Source: Sorangium sp025924095 (GTDB lineage Bacteria; Myxococcota_A; Polyangia; Polyangiales; Polyangiaceae). Taken from it: a DNA stretch of 64,000 bases. Positions 30,521-40,033 of this stretch are shown here, piece after piece. Each line of letters opens with the position of its first letter. The first letter of the stretch is position 1. A program made the translations under genes and the position numbers. The notes under the pieces were generated by a model that was not told the origin of the DNA, made no database searches, and saw only the letters and a program-made list of their open reading frames with translations. The DNA is taken from positions 3,038,001-3,102,000 of the forward strand of contig NZ_CP150356.1 of NCBI RefSeq assembly GCF_051521505.1, read 5' to 3'.

Positions 30521-32239
30521 CTAGGGGGTCTGCGCGCGCTCGACGTAGGCCCGCTCGAGGACGAGCACATCCATCCTCGTCCGGACGAAGCAGTCGAGCG
30601 CTTCCTTCGGGGTGCAAACGATCGGCTCGCTCGCGTTGAACGAGGTGTTCACGAGGACCGGCGTGCCGGTCAGCCGGCCGAACTCGAGGAGGAGCGCGTG
30701 ATAACGCGGGTTCTCCTGGGCGGTGACCGTCTGCGGGCGGCCCGTGCCGTCGACGTGCATCACGGCGGGGATCTCGGCGCGGCGCTCGGGCTTGATCTTG
30801 TAGACCTTGACCATGAACGGGTCCGCCGAGGTCTGCTCGAAGTAGTCGCCCACGCGCTCCAGCGGGAGCGCCGGCGCGAACGGGCGGAACATCTCGCGGC
30901 GCTTGATCCGCTCGTTCATGATGTCCTTCATGTCCGGCCGCCGCGGGTCGCAGAGGATGCTGCGGTTGCCGAGCCCGCGGGGGCCGTACTCCATCCGCCC
31001 CTGGAACCAGCCGACCACCTTGCCCTCGCTGATCGCCCTGGCGACGCGGGGGATCAGGTCCTCGTCGGGGAGCGTCTCGAACGCGACCTGCTCCTTGCGG
31101 AGCACCTCCTCGATCGTCTCCTGCGAGAAGGCCGGGCCGAAGTAGCTGTGCGTCTGGTGGAAGGCGCGCGGGTTGCCGAGCTTGTGGTGGTGGACGTAGA
31201 GCGCCGCCCCGAACGACGTGCCCGCGTCGCCGGCCGCGGGCTGGATGAAGACGTCGTCGAACAGCCCCTTCGGCCGGATCTTCCCGGCGGCCACGCTGTT
31301 GAACGCGCAGCCGCCCGCGAGGGCGAGGCGCGGCGAGCCGGTGAGGTGCTTCGCCGTCGCGAGCAGCTCGAAGTAGACCTCCTCGAACACCGCCTGCGTC
31401 GAGGCGGCGACGGCCTTGAAGCGGTCCTCCACCTGGCTCTTCGGGCTGCGCGCGGGGCCGAGCAGATCGATCAGGCGCTCGGAGTGGATGGCGCCGTAGC
31501 GGGGCTCGCCCTCCCAGGTCATGGAGATGCCCTTCGTGTGGTGCTGGAAGTACTCGAGCCCGAGCTCGAAGGCCCCGTCCTTGATGCGCACCACCTGCCG
31601 GAGCTTGTCGAGCAGCTCCGGCTGGCCGTAGGCCGCGAGCCCCATGACCTTGTACTCGTCGCCGAACTTCGGGAAGCCGAGGTACTGCGTCAGGCCCGAG
31701 TAGAACAGCCCGAGCGAGTGGGGGAAGCCGACGCGCCGGAGGATCTCCAGCTTGTTGCCGCGGCCGCGCGCCCACATCGTGCTCACGAAGTCGCCGAAGC
31801 CGTCGATCGACACGACGGCCGCCTCGTCGAAGCCCGAGGGGAAGAACGCGGAGGCGAGGTGCGCGCGGTGGTGCTCGACGTTGTGCGGCTCGGCGCGGAT
31901 GCGCTTCGGGTCGATGCCGAGCGCGGCGCCGAGGTGCACCTTCGGGTCGCTCGCGCTGAGCGAGCCCTTGAGGAGCCCGGCCGGCGAGCGCCGCGTCAGC
32001 GCGTAGAGCAGCTTGTCGCCGAGGTGCGCCCGCGTGTCGCGCCCGATCGCGATGTGATCGATGTCCTCGACCCGCGCGCCGGCGGCGCTGAGGCAGTACT
32101 CGACCGCGAGCCGCGGGAAGCCCGCGCAGTGCTTGATCCTGCTGAACCGCTCCTCCTCCGCCGCCGCGACGAGCTGTCCGTCGACGAGCAGCGCGGCCGA
32201 CGCGTCACCGTGATAGGCGTTGATCCCGAGGATGAGCAT
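30521..32239 (-). CDS. Carbamoyltransferase, NodU/TobZ/CmcH family
   Basis: These enzymes transfer the carbamoyl group of carbamoyl phosphate, through carbamoyl-AMP, to a hydroxyl of a sugar or natural product. The 572-residue protein has the Kae1-like N-terminal half (LILGINAYHGDASAALL, EEERFSRIKHCAGFP, HHRAHLASAFFPSG, SIDGFGD, GLTQYLGFPKFGDEYKVMGLAAYG, LAGGCAFNSVAAGKI) and the C-terminal half (GWFQGRMEYGPRGLGNRSIL, MFRPFAPALP, TPVLVNTSFNASEPIVCTP). Both domains are complete, so it should be active. The acceptor is unknown: no glycosyltransferase, Nod or polyketide gene is close. Its place directly upstream of carAB on the same strand gives a ready donor supply and is the main clue. There is a 349-base gap to carA. 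Confidence 0.93.
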   Translation of the reverse strand: MLILGINAYHGDASAALLVDGQLVAAAEEERFSRIKHCAGFPRLAVEYCLSAAGARVEDIDHIAIGRDTRAHLGDKLLYALTRRSPAGLLKGSLSASDPKVHLGAALGIDPKRIRAEPHNVEHHRAHLASAFFPSGFDEAAVVSIDGFGDFVSTMWARGRGNKLEILRRVGFPHSLGLFYSGLTQYLGFPKFGDEYKVMGLAAYGQPELLDKLRQVVRIKDGAFELGLEYFQHHTKGISMTWEGEPRYGAIHSERLIDLLGPARSPKSQVEDRFKAVAASTQAVFEEVYFELLATAKHLTGSPRLALAGGCAFNSVAAGKIRPKGLFDDVFIQPAAGDAGTSFGAALYVHHHKLGNPRAFHQTHSYFGPAFSQETIEEVLRKEQVAFETLPDEDLIPRVARAISEGKVVGWFQGRMEYGPRGLGNRSILCDPRRPDMKDIMNERIKRREMFRPFAPALPLERVGDYFEQTSADPFMVKVYKIKPERRAEIPAVMHVDGTGRPQTVTAQENPRYHALLLEFGRLTGTPVLVNTSFNASEPIVCTPKEALDCFVRTRMDVLVLERAYVERAQTP

Positions 32240-32347
32240 GTTTCCGCCATCTTCCGGCGCCCCTGCGCGAGGGTCAAGGCGCGCTCACCGCGCTGGCGCG
32301 CGACAAAAAAGCACGGGATCGCAGGCAAAACCGGCCGCCGTTCGCCA

Positions 32348-32372
32348 ACGCGACGCGACGCGACGCGACGCG
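32348..32372. repeat. ACGCG pentanucleotide repeat, five units
   Basis: Five perfect ACGCG units lie in the short gap between moeA and the carbamoyltransferase gene. Confidence 0.85.
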
Positions 32373-32412
32373 CGCCGCCATGCGAACACGCATTCGCACG
32401 GCGCGCGCGAGA

Positions 32413-33630
32413 TCAGATCTCGGCGAGGCGGATGGCCTCGAGGCGATCGCCCTCGTCGATGCGCTCCTGATCGGCCGGCACGAGGACGAGCGCCTCGGCC
32501 TCGGCGAAGCTCGTGACCGCGCCCGAGGCCTGGTTCGTTGCGATGCGCGCGACGAGCTCGCCGCTCGAGATCTCGAGGCGGGCGCGGAGGAACTCGGCGC
32601 GCCCGGGCTGACGCCGCAGCGCGCTGGCCGCGCGGACGATCACCCGGGGCGGCAGCGGCGCGGCGTCGCCCTGGAGCGCGCGCAGGAGCGGCACGCCGAA
32701 GAGGATGAAGGTGAGCGAGGCGGAGGCCGGGTTGCCCGGCAGGCCGATCACGTGCACGACGCCGCTCCGCGAGAGCTCGGCGCGCCCCACGGCGAGCGGC
32801 TTCCCCGGCTTGATGGCGACGCGCCAGAAGTCGAGCGTCACGCCCGCGGCCTCGAGGGCGGGGCGGACCACGTCGTGGTCGCCGACGCTCACGCCCCCGA
32901 CGGTCACCACAAGGTCCGACCCGCGCAGCGCCGTCGACACCGCCTCGGCGGCGCGCGCCGCGTCGTCGGGGACGAAGGGCCCGACGCGGACCGCCGCGCC
33001 CGCTGCGCGCGCGGTCGCGGCGATGAAGTAGCTGTTCGACTCCGCGACCGTGCCGGCGGGGCCGGGCGAGCCGGGCCCGCGCAGCTCGTCGCCGGAGCAC
33101 AGCAACGTGACCACGGGGCGGCGCGCGACGAGGACGCTCGGTCGATCGAGCGCCGCCGCGAGCGCCACCTTCCCCGGCGTGAGGCGCGCTCCCCTGCGCA
33201 GCGCGACGGCGCCCTCCGCGAGGTCCGCGCCCCGGCGCCGCACCCAGGCGCCGGCGCGCGGCGCCTCCTTCACGGTGATCTCGTCGCCGCTCCGCTCTGC
33301 GTCCTCCTGGGGCACGATCGCGTCGGAGCCGGGCGGTAGCCGCGCGCCCGTGAAGATCCGGCACGCCGTGCCCGGCTGGAGCGATGGCAGCGGCCGGCCG
33401 GCCGCGCTCTCGCCGCGCACGGGGAGCCTGAAGGGCCCGCTGCCCGCGAGGTCGGCCCATGCGACGGCGTAGCCGTCCATCGCGCTGTAATCGAAGGCGG
33501 GCATCGCGTCGGCCGCCGCGATGTCCTCGGCGAGCACGCGTCCGGCCGCGTCGTCGAGCGACACCCGCTCCGGGCCGACCGGGACCGCGGCCGAGAGCAG
33601 CCGCGCGAGCGCCTCTTCGAAGGGGATCAT
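32413..33630 (-). CDS. moeA: Molybdopterin molybdenumtransferase MoeA
   Basis: MoeA inserts molybdate into adenylated molybdopterin, the last step of Mo-cofactor synthesis. The 405-residue protein has the family start (FEEALARLLSAAVPV), MPAFDYSAMDGYAVAWADL, RIFTGARLPPGSDAIVPQED, the central MoCF domain with VVTLLCSGDELRGPG, VTVGGVSVGDHDVVRPAL and VIGLPGNPASA, and the C-terminal beta domain. The length is standard. Its ATG overlaps the mogA stop (ATGA), so the two genes are coupled. Confidence 0.96.
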   Translation of the reverse strand: MIPFEEALARLLSAAVPVGPERVSLDDAAGRVLAEDIAAADAMPAFDYSAMDGYAVAWADLAGSGPFRLPVRGESAAGRPLPSLQPGTACRIFTGARLPPGSDAIVPQEDAERSGDEITVKEAPRAGAWVRRRGADLAEGAVALRRGARLTPGKVALAAALDRPSVLVARRPVVTLLCSGDELRGPGSPGPAGTVAESNSYFIAATARAAGAAVRVGPFVPDDAARAAEAVSTALRGSDLVVTVGGVSVGDHDVVRPALEAAGVTLDFWRVAIKPGKPLAVGRAELSRSGVVHVIGLPGNPASASLTFILFGVPLLRALQGDAAPLPPRVIVRAASALRRQPGRAEFLRARLEISSGELVARIATNQASGAVTSFAEAEALVLVPADQERIDEGDRLEAIRLAEI

Positions 33631-34175
33631 CCGCGCTGCTCCTTGTCCTGGGTGCTGTCTTTTGTGTGCTGTGTGTGCCGGTGGTGATGGCCGCCCGTGC
33701 CCGACGCGAGCGCGACCGCGTGCGCGAGGACAGGGCCGATGAGCTGCGTGACGGCGAGCTCCACCGCCTTCGGGCTGCCCGGGAGCGCGATCACCACGAG
33801 CCCTCGCGCGACGCCCGCGGCGGCGCGCGACAGGATCGCGTTCGGCCCGATGGCGTCCCAGCTCAGGCGCCGGAACGCCTCGCCGAAGCCGTCGAGCGTC
33901 TTGTCGAAGAGCGGCGCGAGCGCCTCGACGGTCCGGTCGCGCGGCGCGATCCCGGTCCCGCCCGTCGTGACGATCGCGTCGACCGTTCCTGCGCTCGCGA
34001 TCTGCTCGATCGCCGCTCGCAGGAGCTCCGGCTCCTCGCGGACGACGGCGTGGGACGCCACGGTGAAGCCGGCCTTCTTGAGGAGCTCTCCGAGGAGCTG
34101 TCCGCCCTCGTCGTCGTCGAGGGTGCGGGTGTCACTGAGCGTCAGCGTGGCGACGCGCACGGGGGAGCGGCTCAT
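33627..34175 (-). CDS. mogA: Molybdopterin adenylyltransferase, MogA/MoaB type
   Basis: This protein adenylates molybdopterin before MoeA inserts the metal. It has 182 residues with the MoCF fold: VATLTLSDTRTLDDDEGG, VREEPELL, DAIVTTGGTGIAPRDRTVEAL and VVIALPGSPKAVELAV. TTGGTG and PGSPKA are the active-site signatures. It cannot be split confidently between MogA and MoaB by eye; DSTR/SDTR plus length favour the MoaB-like bacterial form. The C-terminal tail is His-rich (GGHHHRHTQH), which might bind metal. It is the first gene of the mogA-moeA pair and diverges from the lgt-like gene. Confidence 0.9.
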   Translation of the reverse strand: MSRSPVRVATLTLSDTRTLDDDEGGQLLGELLKKAGFTVASHAVVREEPELLRAAIEQIASAGTVDAIVTTGGTGIAPRDRTVEALAPLFDKTLDGFGEAFRRLSWDAIGPNAILSRAAAGVARGLVVIALPGSPKAVELAVTQLIGPVLAHAVALASGTGGHHHRHTQHTKDSTQDKEQRG

Positions 34176-34434
34176 GCGGCAGATTTACGCCTCTCCCCGG
34201 CGAATGGCGAACTCTTGATGACGCCGGCGTGGTCATCTCGCGGGGCCTGCCTGCTAACGCCGCGGCCGCCCGAGCGCGGGCGGCCCTCGAGCCTCCGTCC
34301 GCCGGCGCCGCGCGGAGCGCGCGTCAGCGGCCATCGGTCGTCGACGCCGCGCGCGAGGCGTCGACGACCGGTGTCGCTCCGGTGTCGTTGACGGCGGATG
34401 GCTTTCGCATCGCCGCTGCGCTAGGGGGAGCGGC

Positions 34435-35406
34435 GTGTCTGGCCCCCTGATCCCTTACATCGATCTCCCCGAGATCCCGCTCTCGTTCCTCGAGCACATC
34501 CCGCTCGTTGGCCAGCTCATCGATCCGGCGAAGCCGCCGTCGATCAAGCCGTTCGGCACGCTGGTGGCGCTCGGCGTCTACATCGGCGCCGTGGTCGCCA
34601 CGCGGCACGCGCGCGAGCGGAAGCTGGACGAGAAGAAGATGGGCGAGTTCATCTTCTGGGTCGTGGCGGCCGGCTTCATCGGCGGGCACGTCTTCGATGC
34701 GATCTTCTATCACCCGCAGCGGGTCGCCCGCGATCCGCTCTACCTCCTCGCGCTCTGGGACGGCCTGTCGAGCTTCGGCGGCTTCACCGGCGCGCTGATC
34801 GGCGCCGCCTCCTGGCGCTTCTATCGCCGCGAGAAGATCCTGCCTTACTGCGAGGTCGTCGCCAGCGCGTTTCCGCTCGCGTGGGTCTTCGGGCGCGCCG
34901 GCTGCGCGTCGGTCCACGATCACCCGGGCCGCCTCTCCGACGCGTGGCTCGCGGTCCGATACCCGCTCGGGAACGGTTACGTCGGCCGATTCGATCTCGG
35001 CCTCTACGAGTGCCTGCTCACGATCCCGCTCGCGATCGCGTTCGCGGTGCTCTGGCGCCGGAACCCCCATCGTCCTCTCGGGTTTTACCTCGGGATCATG
35101 TGCACCGCGTACGCGCCGGTGCGGTTCGGGCTCGACTTCCTGCGCGAGCGGGAGGGCACGCTCGTCGGCGGCGATCCGCGCTACGGCGGCCTCACCCCCG
35201 CGCAGTGGGCCTGCTTCGGTCTGCTCGCGGTGGGCATCTATTTCCTGCGCATGGCGGCGCGCGGCGAGCCGTCGAGCGCCGGGGTGGGCCCGCTCAACGG
35301 CGCTCCGCGCGTCGCGGACGATGACGCGTCCGACGACGACGAAGGGGACGATGAGGGCGACGAAACCGAGGAGCCCCGGGCGTCCCGCGCCCGGGTCAAT
35401 CGGTAA
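34435..35406 (+). CDS. lgt: Prolipoprotein diacylglyceryl transferase (Lgt) or close paralogue
   Basis: Lgt transfers diacylglycerol from phosphatidylglycerol to the lipobox Cys of prolipoproteins in the inner membrane. The 323-residue protein starts at GTG 34435, with GGGGGAG upstream. About seven hydrophobic segments are present. Family traits: GLSSFGGFTGALIG, the catalytic-loop arginine in FGRAGCASVHDHPG (usually GRIGNFINxE in enterics; the HDHPG form occurs in delta-group relatives), and RFGLDFLRERE near the end. The C-terminal 40 residues are strongly acidic (DDDASDDDEGDDEGDE) then basic, an unusual tail. The altered loop leaves open that it is a paralogue with another lipid-transfer role. 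Confidence 0.85.
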   Translation: MSGPLIPYIDLPEIPLSFLEHIPLVGQLIDPAKPPSIKPFGTLVALGVYIGAVVATRHARERKLDEKKMGEFIFWVVAAGFIGGHVFDAIFYHPQRVARDPLYLLALWDGLSSFGGFTGALIGAASWRFYRREKILPYCEVVASAFPLAWVFGRAGCASVHDHPGRLSDAWLAVRYPLGNGYVGRFDLGLYECLLTIPLAIAFAVLWRRNPHRPLGFYLGIMCTAYAPVRFGLDFLREREGTLVGGDPRYGGLTPAQWACFGLLAVGIYFLRMAARGEPSSAGVGPLNGAPRVADDDASDDDEGDDEGDETEEPRASRARVNR

Positions 35407-36061
35407 TCCCCCGAGCCGCGCCCTGCGGGCCTCGTGCGCCCCGGCCGTCGAACCCTTCCTCCGGCGCTTCCATGCAGCACAGGCGGCGAATGGCGCCCTC
35501 GCTGGGCCAGTCGTCCAGGCGGCCCTTGGCTTCCTGGGAAGGCGCATCGGGGCCCGCGCGTCTCGCGACGTCGCAAAAATTCACTGTGTTTTCAGTTGCT
35601 TGCGCGCCGTCGTCCGGTCGTGTCGGACAGAACGACATCGAGCGATCCCCTCATGATGCGGCCAGCGCTGGATGACGCAGCCCTCCCGAGCGCTGCTCTT
35701 CCCGACGTCGATGTCCGGCGCTGCCCGCCGGCGACGGAGGGGGGCGGCGTGGCTGCCCGGTCCGCCGGAGCTGCGCCTCTGGCGTTGGGGGGCCCCGGGA
35801 CCGCTCCTTACGGGCCTGCTTTTGGCTCGCTCGCCCGTGGCGGGTCCCTTGACGCGCCAGGGGCGCTAGATATCGTGGGGTGGAGTTTGCACCAGAGGGT
35901 CGGCCCGCCGACCTTCGCTCGTTTGAGCTCGGTTGCCCCTTCCGCCGAAGGCGGGGTCGATCGAGGCGCGCTCGCGGAACGCTCCGCATCATCGACATCG
36001 ATCACGGAGCGAGTGGACCAAATAAGAGGGAACGCAGGGGCCAACCCCAGGTTTTTCTACA
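35407..36061. other. Long intergenic region upstream of the two-RRM gene
   Basis: I see no convincing gene in these 655 bases. Open frames exist on both strands but have no family resemblance and poor starts. A sigma-70-like promoter candidate for the RNA-binding protein is TTGACG (35849-35854), a 16-base spacer and TATCGT (35871-35876). It would leave a leader of about 180 bases, long enough for autoregulation by the RNA-binding protein, which is speculation. Confidence 0.4.
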
Positions 36062-37006
36062 ATGGCTGAAGATTCGCGTAAGTTGTTCGTGGCGGGCTTG
36101 CCCGACTCCATCACCGAAGACGTTTTGCGGCAGCTCTTCGAGGCCACCGGCGGCAACGTCGTCGAGGTCAGTCTTCCGAAAGATCGCGCGACAGGTCGTC
36201 CGCGCGGCTTCGGCTTCGTCACGCTCTCGACAACCGGCGAAGCCAACGCCGCGCGCGAGTCGCTCGACGGGTCCTTTCAGGGCGGCAAGTCCATCTCGGT
36301 CCGCCCCTTCCAGGCCGAGCCGCCGCGGCGCGAGGGGCGCCCGATGGGCCCCGGCGGCGGTCCGGGCGTCGGTGGTGGTCTCGGCGGCGGGGGCGGGGGC
36401 GGCGGTGCGGGCCTCGGGCCGGCCGGAGCGCCCGATCGGACCCTCTACGTCGGCAATCTCCCCTATGACGCGAGCGTCGAGGAGGTCGAGGGGCTGATCG
36501 GCGCGACGGGTGCGGGGCCGGTGGTGCGGGTCCACCTGCCCATGGACCCTGACGGTCGCAAGCGCGGGTTCGGCTTCGTGACGATGGCCAGCGCCGATGC
36601 GGCGCGCGGCGCGATCGATGCGCTGCGCGGTGTGGACGTGCGTGGCCGGCGCCTCGTCGTCAACCTGGCTCATCCGAAGGGCGAGCGGCCCGAGCGCGAG
36701 CAGCGCCCCGGTGGCTTCGGCGGCGGCGGCGGCTTCCCCGGCGGTGGCGGCGGCGGCTTCCCCGGCGGTGGCGGTGGCTTCCCCGGCGGCGGCGGTGGTG
36801 GCGGCGGCTTCGCGGGCGGCCCTGGTGGCGGCGCGCCTCCCCCTCCTGCGCGCAAGACGTTCGACGATCGCCGGCGGCGCGGCGCACACGACGGCGATGG
36901 CCCTCCCGGTGCTGGTGGCGGTGCCCCCGGCGCTGCTGGCAAGCGCAGCAACAACAAGCAGAACTGGGATCGCGGTCGCACGGGTGACGACTGGGACGAC
37001 GAATGA
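36062..37006 (+). CDS. RNA-binding protein with two RRM domains and a Gly-rich tail
   Basis: A 314-residue RNA-binding protein. RRM1 (about 7-82) has RNP2 LFVAGL and RNP1 RGFGFVTL. RRM2 (about 126-202) has RNP2 LYVGNL and RNP1 RGFGFVTM. A Gly-rich linker joins them. The tail has repeated GGGGGFPGGGG units, then a basic RRRRGAHDGDG patch and an Asp-rich end (GDDWDDE). Most bacterial RRM proteins have a single domain of 80-120 residues; two RRMs with a long Gly tail resemble eukaryotic hnRNP-like proteins in layout. The role is probably RNA chaperone or stress-related, as for the myxobacterial Rbp family, but no target can be read from the sequence. It precedes rpmG, which has its own promoter. 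Confidence 0.93.
   Translation: MAEDSRKLFVAGLPDSITEDVLRQLFEATGGNVVEVSLPKDRATGRPRGFGFVTLSTTGEANAARESLDGSFQGGKSISVRPFQAEPPRREGRPMGPGGGPGVGGGLGGGGGGGGAGLGPAGAPDRTLYVGNLPYDASVEEVEGLIGATGAGPVVRVHLPMDPDGRKRGFGFVTMASADAARGAIDALRGVDVRGRRLVVNLAHPKGERPEREQRPGGFGGGGGFPGGGGGGFPGGGGGFPGGGGGGGGFAGGPGGGAPPPPARKTFDDRRRRGAHDGDGPPGAGGGAPGAAGKRSNNKQNWDRGRTGDDWDDE
36721..36830 (+). repeat. Gly/Phe/Pro codon repeat in the RRM protein tail
   Basis: Imperfect units of about 18-24 bp built on GGCGGCTTCCCCGGCGGT encode repeated GGGGFPGG. In-frame length variation between strains would be expected. Confidence 0.75.
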
Positions 37007-37016
37007 GCTCTCCCGG

Positions 37017-37044
37017 TTGACAACTGCACCGTTTCTCGTAGGGT
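37017..37044 (+). promoter_or_regulatory. Sigma-70-type promoter for rpmG
   Basis: A perfect TTGACA (37017-37022), a 16-base spacer and TAGGGT (37039-37044) lie directly after the RRM gene stop. A start near 37051 would give a leader of about 148 bases before rpmG. Confidence 0.55.
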
Positions 37045-37153
37045 AGGCGCCCTCCAGACGGGCGGTCGGGCGTCGCTGAGCCCGCTCATGTCCACTGGTC
37101 CCCTGCCGGTTGCGGTCCCAGCGCTCCCGTGCTGCCCGCGCCTAGGTTCAACC

Positions 37154-37186
37154 AGGGCCGTCTGTGAAACAGATCGGCCCTGTTTT
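37154..37186 (+). terminator. Terminator-like hairpin in the rpmG leader
   Basis: A 12-bp stem (37154-37165 with 37169-37181, one bulged A) closes a GAA loop and is followed by GTTTT. It ends only 12 bases before the rpmG ATG. It could be an intrinsic terminator controlling read-through into rpmG or the end of a short RNA from the promoter at 37017. Confidence 0.65.
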
Positions 37187-37198
37187 CGGAGATCTCCG

Positions 37199-37360
37199 AT
37201 GCGCGACATCATCAAGCTGACGTGCGGTACCTGCGGCCGCGCGAACTACCACACGACGAAGAACAAGCGGACGATGACGGAGAAGTTCGTCATCAAGAAG
37301 TTTTGCCCCACCGAGCGCAAGCACACCGAGCACAAAGAAGGCAAGATCTCGAAGGGCTAG
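37199..37360 (+). CDS. rpmG: 50S ribosomal protein L33
   Basis: L33 is a small protein of the 50S subunit near the E site. The 53-residue product MRDIIKLTCGTCGRANYHTT... has the typical NKRT and KKFCP...KHTEHKE segments. The ATG at 37199 is preceded by GGAGATCTCC, a palindrome that includes the ribosome-binding site. The zinc ribbon is incomplete: the first pair is CGTC, but the second keeps only one Cys (FCPTERKH, where C+ forms have CPxC). It is therefore intermediate between the zinc-binding and zinc-free types. The gene is not next to secE/nusG or tRNA-Trp as in many bacteria; it sits between the RRM gene and mreB. A 7-bp hairpin follows at 37392-37409. Confidence 0.93.
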   Translation: MRDIIKLTCGTCGRANYHTTKNKRTMTEKFVIKKFCPTERKHTEHKEGKISKG

Positions 37361-37473
37361 GCCACGCTGCAACTGCTGGCCGCTGCCGCCGGGCCCGCTC
37401 TTGCGGGCCTCGGGTCTGGCTTCTGCGCCCTCGCGGTGCGAGGCTTAACCTTGTTCATTTTTAGGGCGAAGCG

Positions 37474-38508
<1,035 letters not shown>

Positions 38509-38646
38509 CGTCTGGTCTCGTGCCCCGCCCGTGAGCTTGCCGGCGGGGCTCTGCTGCGGCGCGCGCCTCGCGGGGGCGGGCGCCGCGCGGCGACGACAGG
38601 GGTGGCCTCGCGGGTCGTCCCGTACTACCTGGGTCCGGGAGCCACG

Positions 38647-39504
38647 GTGAACCTGAAACGCTACCGCGACTTCGTGATCGTGCTGCTGGCGCTCGCGGTG
38701 CCGTTCTGGTTCCTGCGCGCCAGCATGCGCGACCCCAAGCAGAACACGGGGGCCGACCGGATCGTCATCGGCCTCGCGGCGCCGATCCAGTACGCGGCCG
38801 CGACCCTGGCGCGCGGCCTCTCGAACCTCTGGGGCGACTACATCTACCTGGTCGACGTCAAGGAGGACAACGCCAGGCAGGCCTCGCAGATCGCCCGCCT
38901 CCGCGAGCGAGTGCGGAAGCTCGAGGCGCTCGAGGAGGAGAACCGGCGCCTGCGCAGGCTGCTCGATCTGCGCCAGAGCCTCCGCACCGACGTGGTGAGC
39001 GCCCAGGTCGTCGGCAAGAGCACCAACGATTTCTTCCGCGTGGTGCGCGTCACGCTCGACCGCGAGGCGCGGGACATCGGCTCCAACCTGCCGGTCCTCT
39101 CCGCGGACGGCGTGGTCGGCACCACGCTGAAGAGCGCCGGCGACACGGTCGACGTGCGGCTCGTCGTCGACGGGGGCAGCGGCGTCGATGTGATCGTCGA
39201 GCGCACCGGCGCGCGCGGCTTCGTCCGCGGCACGGGCGACGAGAGCAAGTACTCCTGCAGCGTGGAGTATGTGCAGCGCACCGACGAGATCGAGGTCGGC
39301 GACCTCCTCGTGACCAGCGGCGTCGGCCGGCGCTTTCCGAAGGGGATCCCGGTCGGGACCGTGACGCAGGTCGTCCGCCGCGATTTCGGCATCTACCAGC
39401 AGGTCTACGTCGCCCCGGCCGTCGATTTCTCCCGGCTGGAGGAGGTGCTCATCGTGACGACGACGCCTCCGGAGGAGGCGCCGCCGCAGGCGCAGCGGAG
39501 GTGA
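38647..39504 (+). CDS. mreC: Rod-shape protein MreC
   Basis: MreC is a periplasmic scaffold that links MreB to PBP2 and RodA. The GTG at 38647 was chosen because GGGAG lies six bases upstream and the product MNLKRYRDFVIVLLALAVP then has the usual short tail before its single membrane helix. A GTG at 38602 is possible. The coiled coil (IARLRERVRKLEALEEENRRLRRLL) is followed by the two beta domains with VVGKSTNDFFRVV, LSADGVVGTT, VTSGVGRRFPKGIPVGTV and the C-terminal PAVDFSRLEEVLIV. It has 285 residues, in line with the family. mreD follows four bases after its stop. Confidence 0.95.
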   Translation: MNLKRYRDFVIVLLALAVPFWFLRASMRDPKQNTGADRIVIGLAAPIQYAAATLARGLSNLWGDYIYLVDVKEDNARQASQIARLRERVRKLEALEEENRRLRRLLDLRQSLRTDVVSAQVVGKSTNDFFRVVRVTLDREARDIGSNLPVLSADGVVGTTLKSAGDTVDVRLVVDGGSGVDVIVERTGARGFVRGTGDESKYSCSVEYVQRTDEIEVGDLLVTSGVGRRFPKGIPVGTVTQVVRRDFGIYQQVYVAPAVDFSRLEEVLIVTTTPPEEAPPQAQRR

Positions 39505-39508
39505 CGCG

Positions 39509-40033
39509 ATGAGAAACTCCGCGTTCCTGGCGATGGGCGCCGCCCTGTTGATCGTTCAGTCGAACCTGTTCCGGCTCATCGGCAAGCTGAACATCCCGGG
39601 CTCCACGCCGAGCCTGCTCCTGCCGCTCGTCGTGTTCATGGGGGTGCACGAGTACTCGATGGCGCGCGGCGCCGCGCTCGCCTTCCTGCTCGGCTACCTG
39701 CTCGATCTCTTCACCGGCGCGCCGGTCGGCCTGTTCACCTTCATCACCGTGGCGACCTTCGTCGTGTCGCGTGCGGCCGGCGTGCGGCTCGCCGCGCAGA
39801 CGCTGCTCACGAAGATCGCGCTGGCCTTCGTCTTCGGCCTCGTCGAGGGGGTGCTCATCGTGATCCTCACCGCCATCTTCGGGGGCGACGCGGCGCGCCC
39901 CCGCGCGCTCGCCTTGCTCGTCGCGCCGCACGCGGTCTCGACGGCGCTCTTCGCGCCGTTCGTCTTCGCGCTGGCCGAGCGCGTGCACCAGGCGACGATC
40001 AACGTCCCGCGGCCGGGGGAGAGCCCGCGGTGA
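39509..40033 (+). CDS. mreD: Rod-shape protein MreD
   Basis: MreD is an integral membrane protein of the elongasome. The 174-residue product has five or six hydrophobic segments, for example FLAMGAALLIVQSNLF, LLLPLVVFMGVHEYS and FLLGYLLDLFTGAPVGLFTFITVATFVV. The GYLLDLFTGAPVG segment is the family hallmark. GGAGG precedes the ATG by six bases and overlaps the mreC stop. The end of the frame overlaps the mrdA start. Confidence 0.93.
   Translation: MRNSAFLAMGAALLIVQSNLFRLIGKLNIPGSTPSLLLPLVVFMGVHEYSMARGAALAFLLGYLLDLFTGAPVGLFTFITVATFVVSRAAGVRLAAQTLLTKIALAFVFGLVEGVLIVILTAIFGGDAARPRALALLVAPHAVSTALFAPFVFALAERVHQATINVPRPGESPR

Noticed and set aside
35434..36069. Plus-strand 211-codon frame before the RRM gene
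   Set aside because: It runs into the RRM gene start, has poor codon logic and no family; the region is better read as leader and intergenic DNA.
37361..37473. tRNA-Trp or secE after rpmG
   Set aside because: This is a common neighbour of L33, but no cloverleaf or SecE-like frame is present; only a short hairpin is seen.
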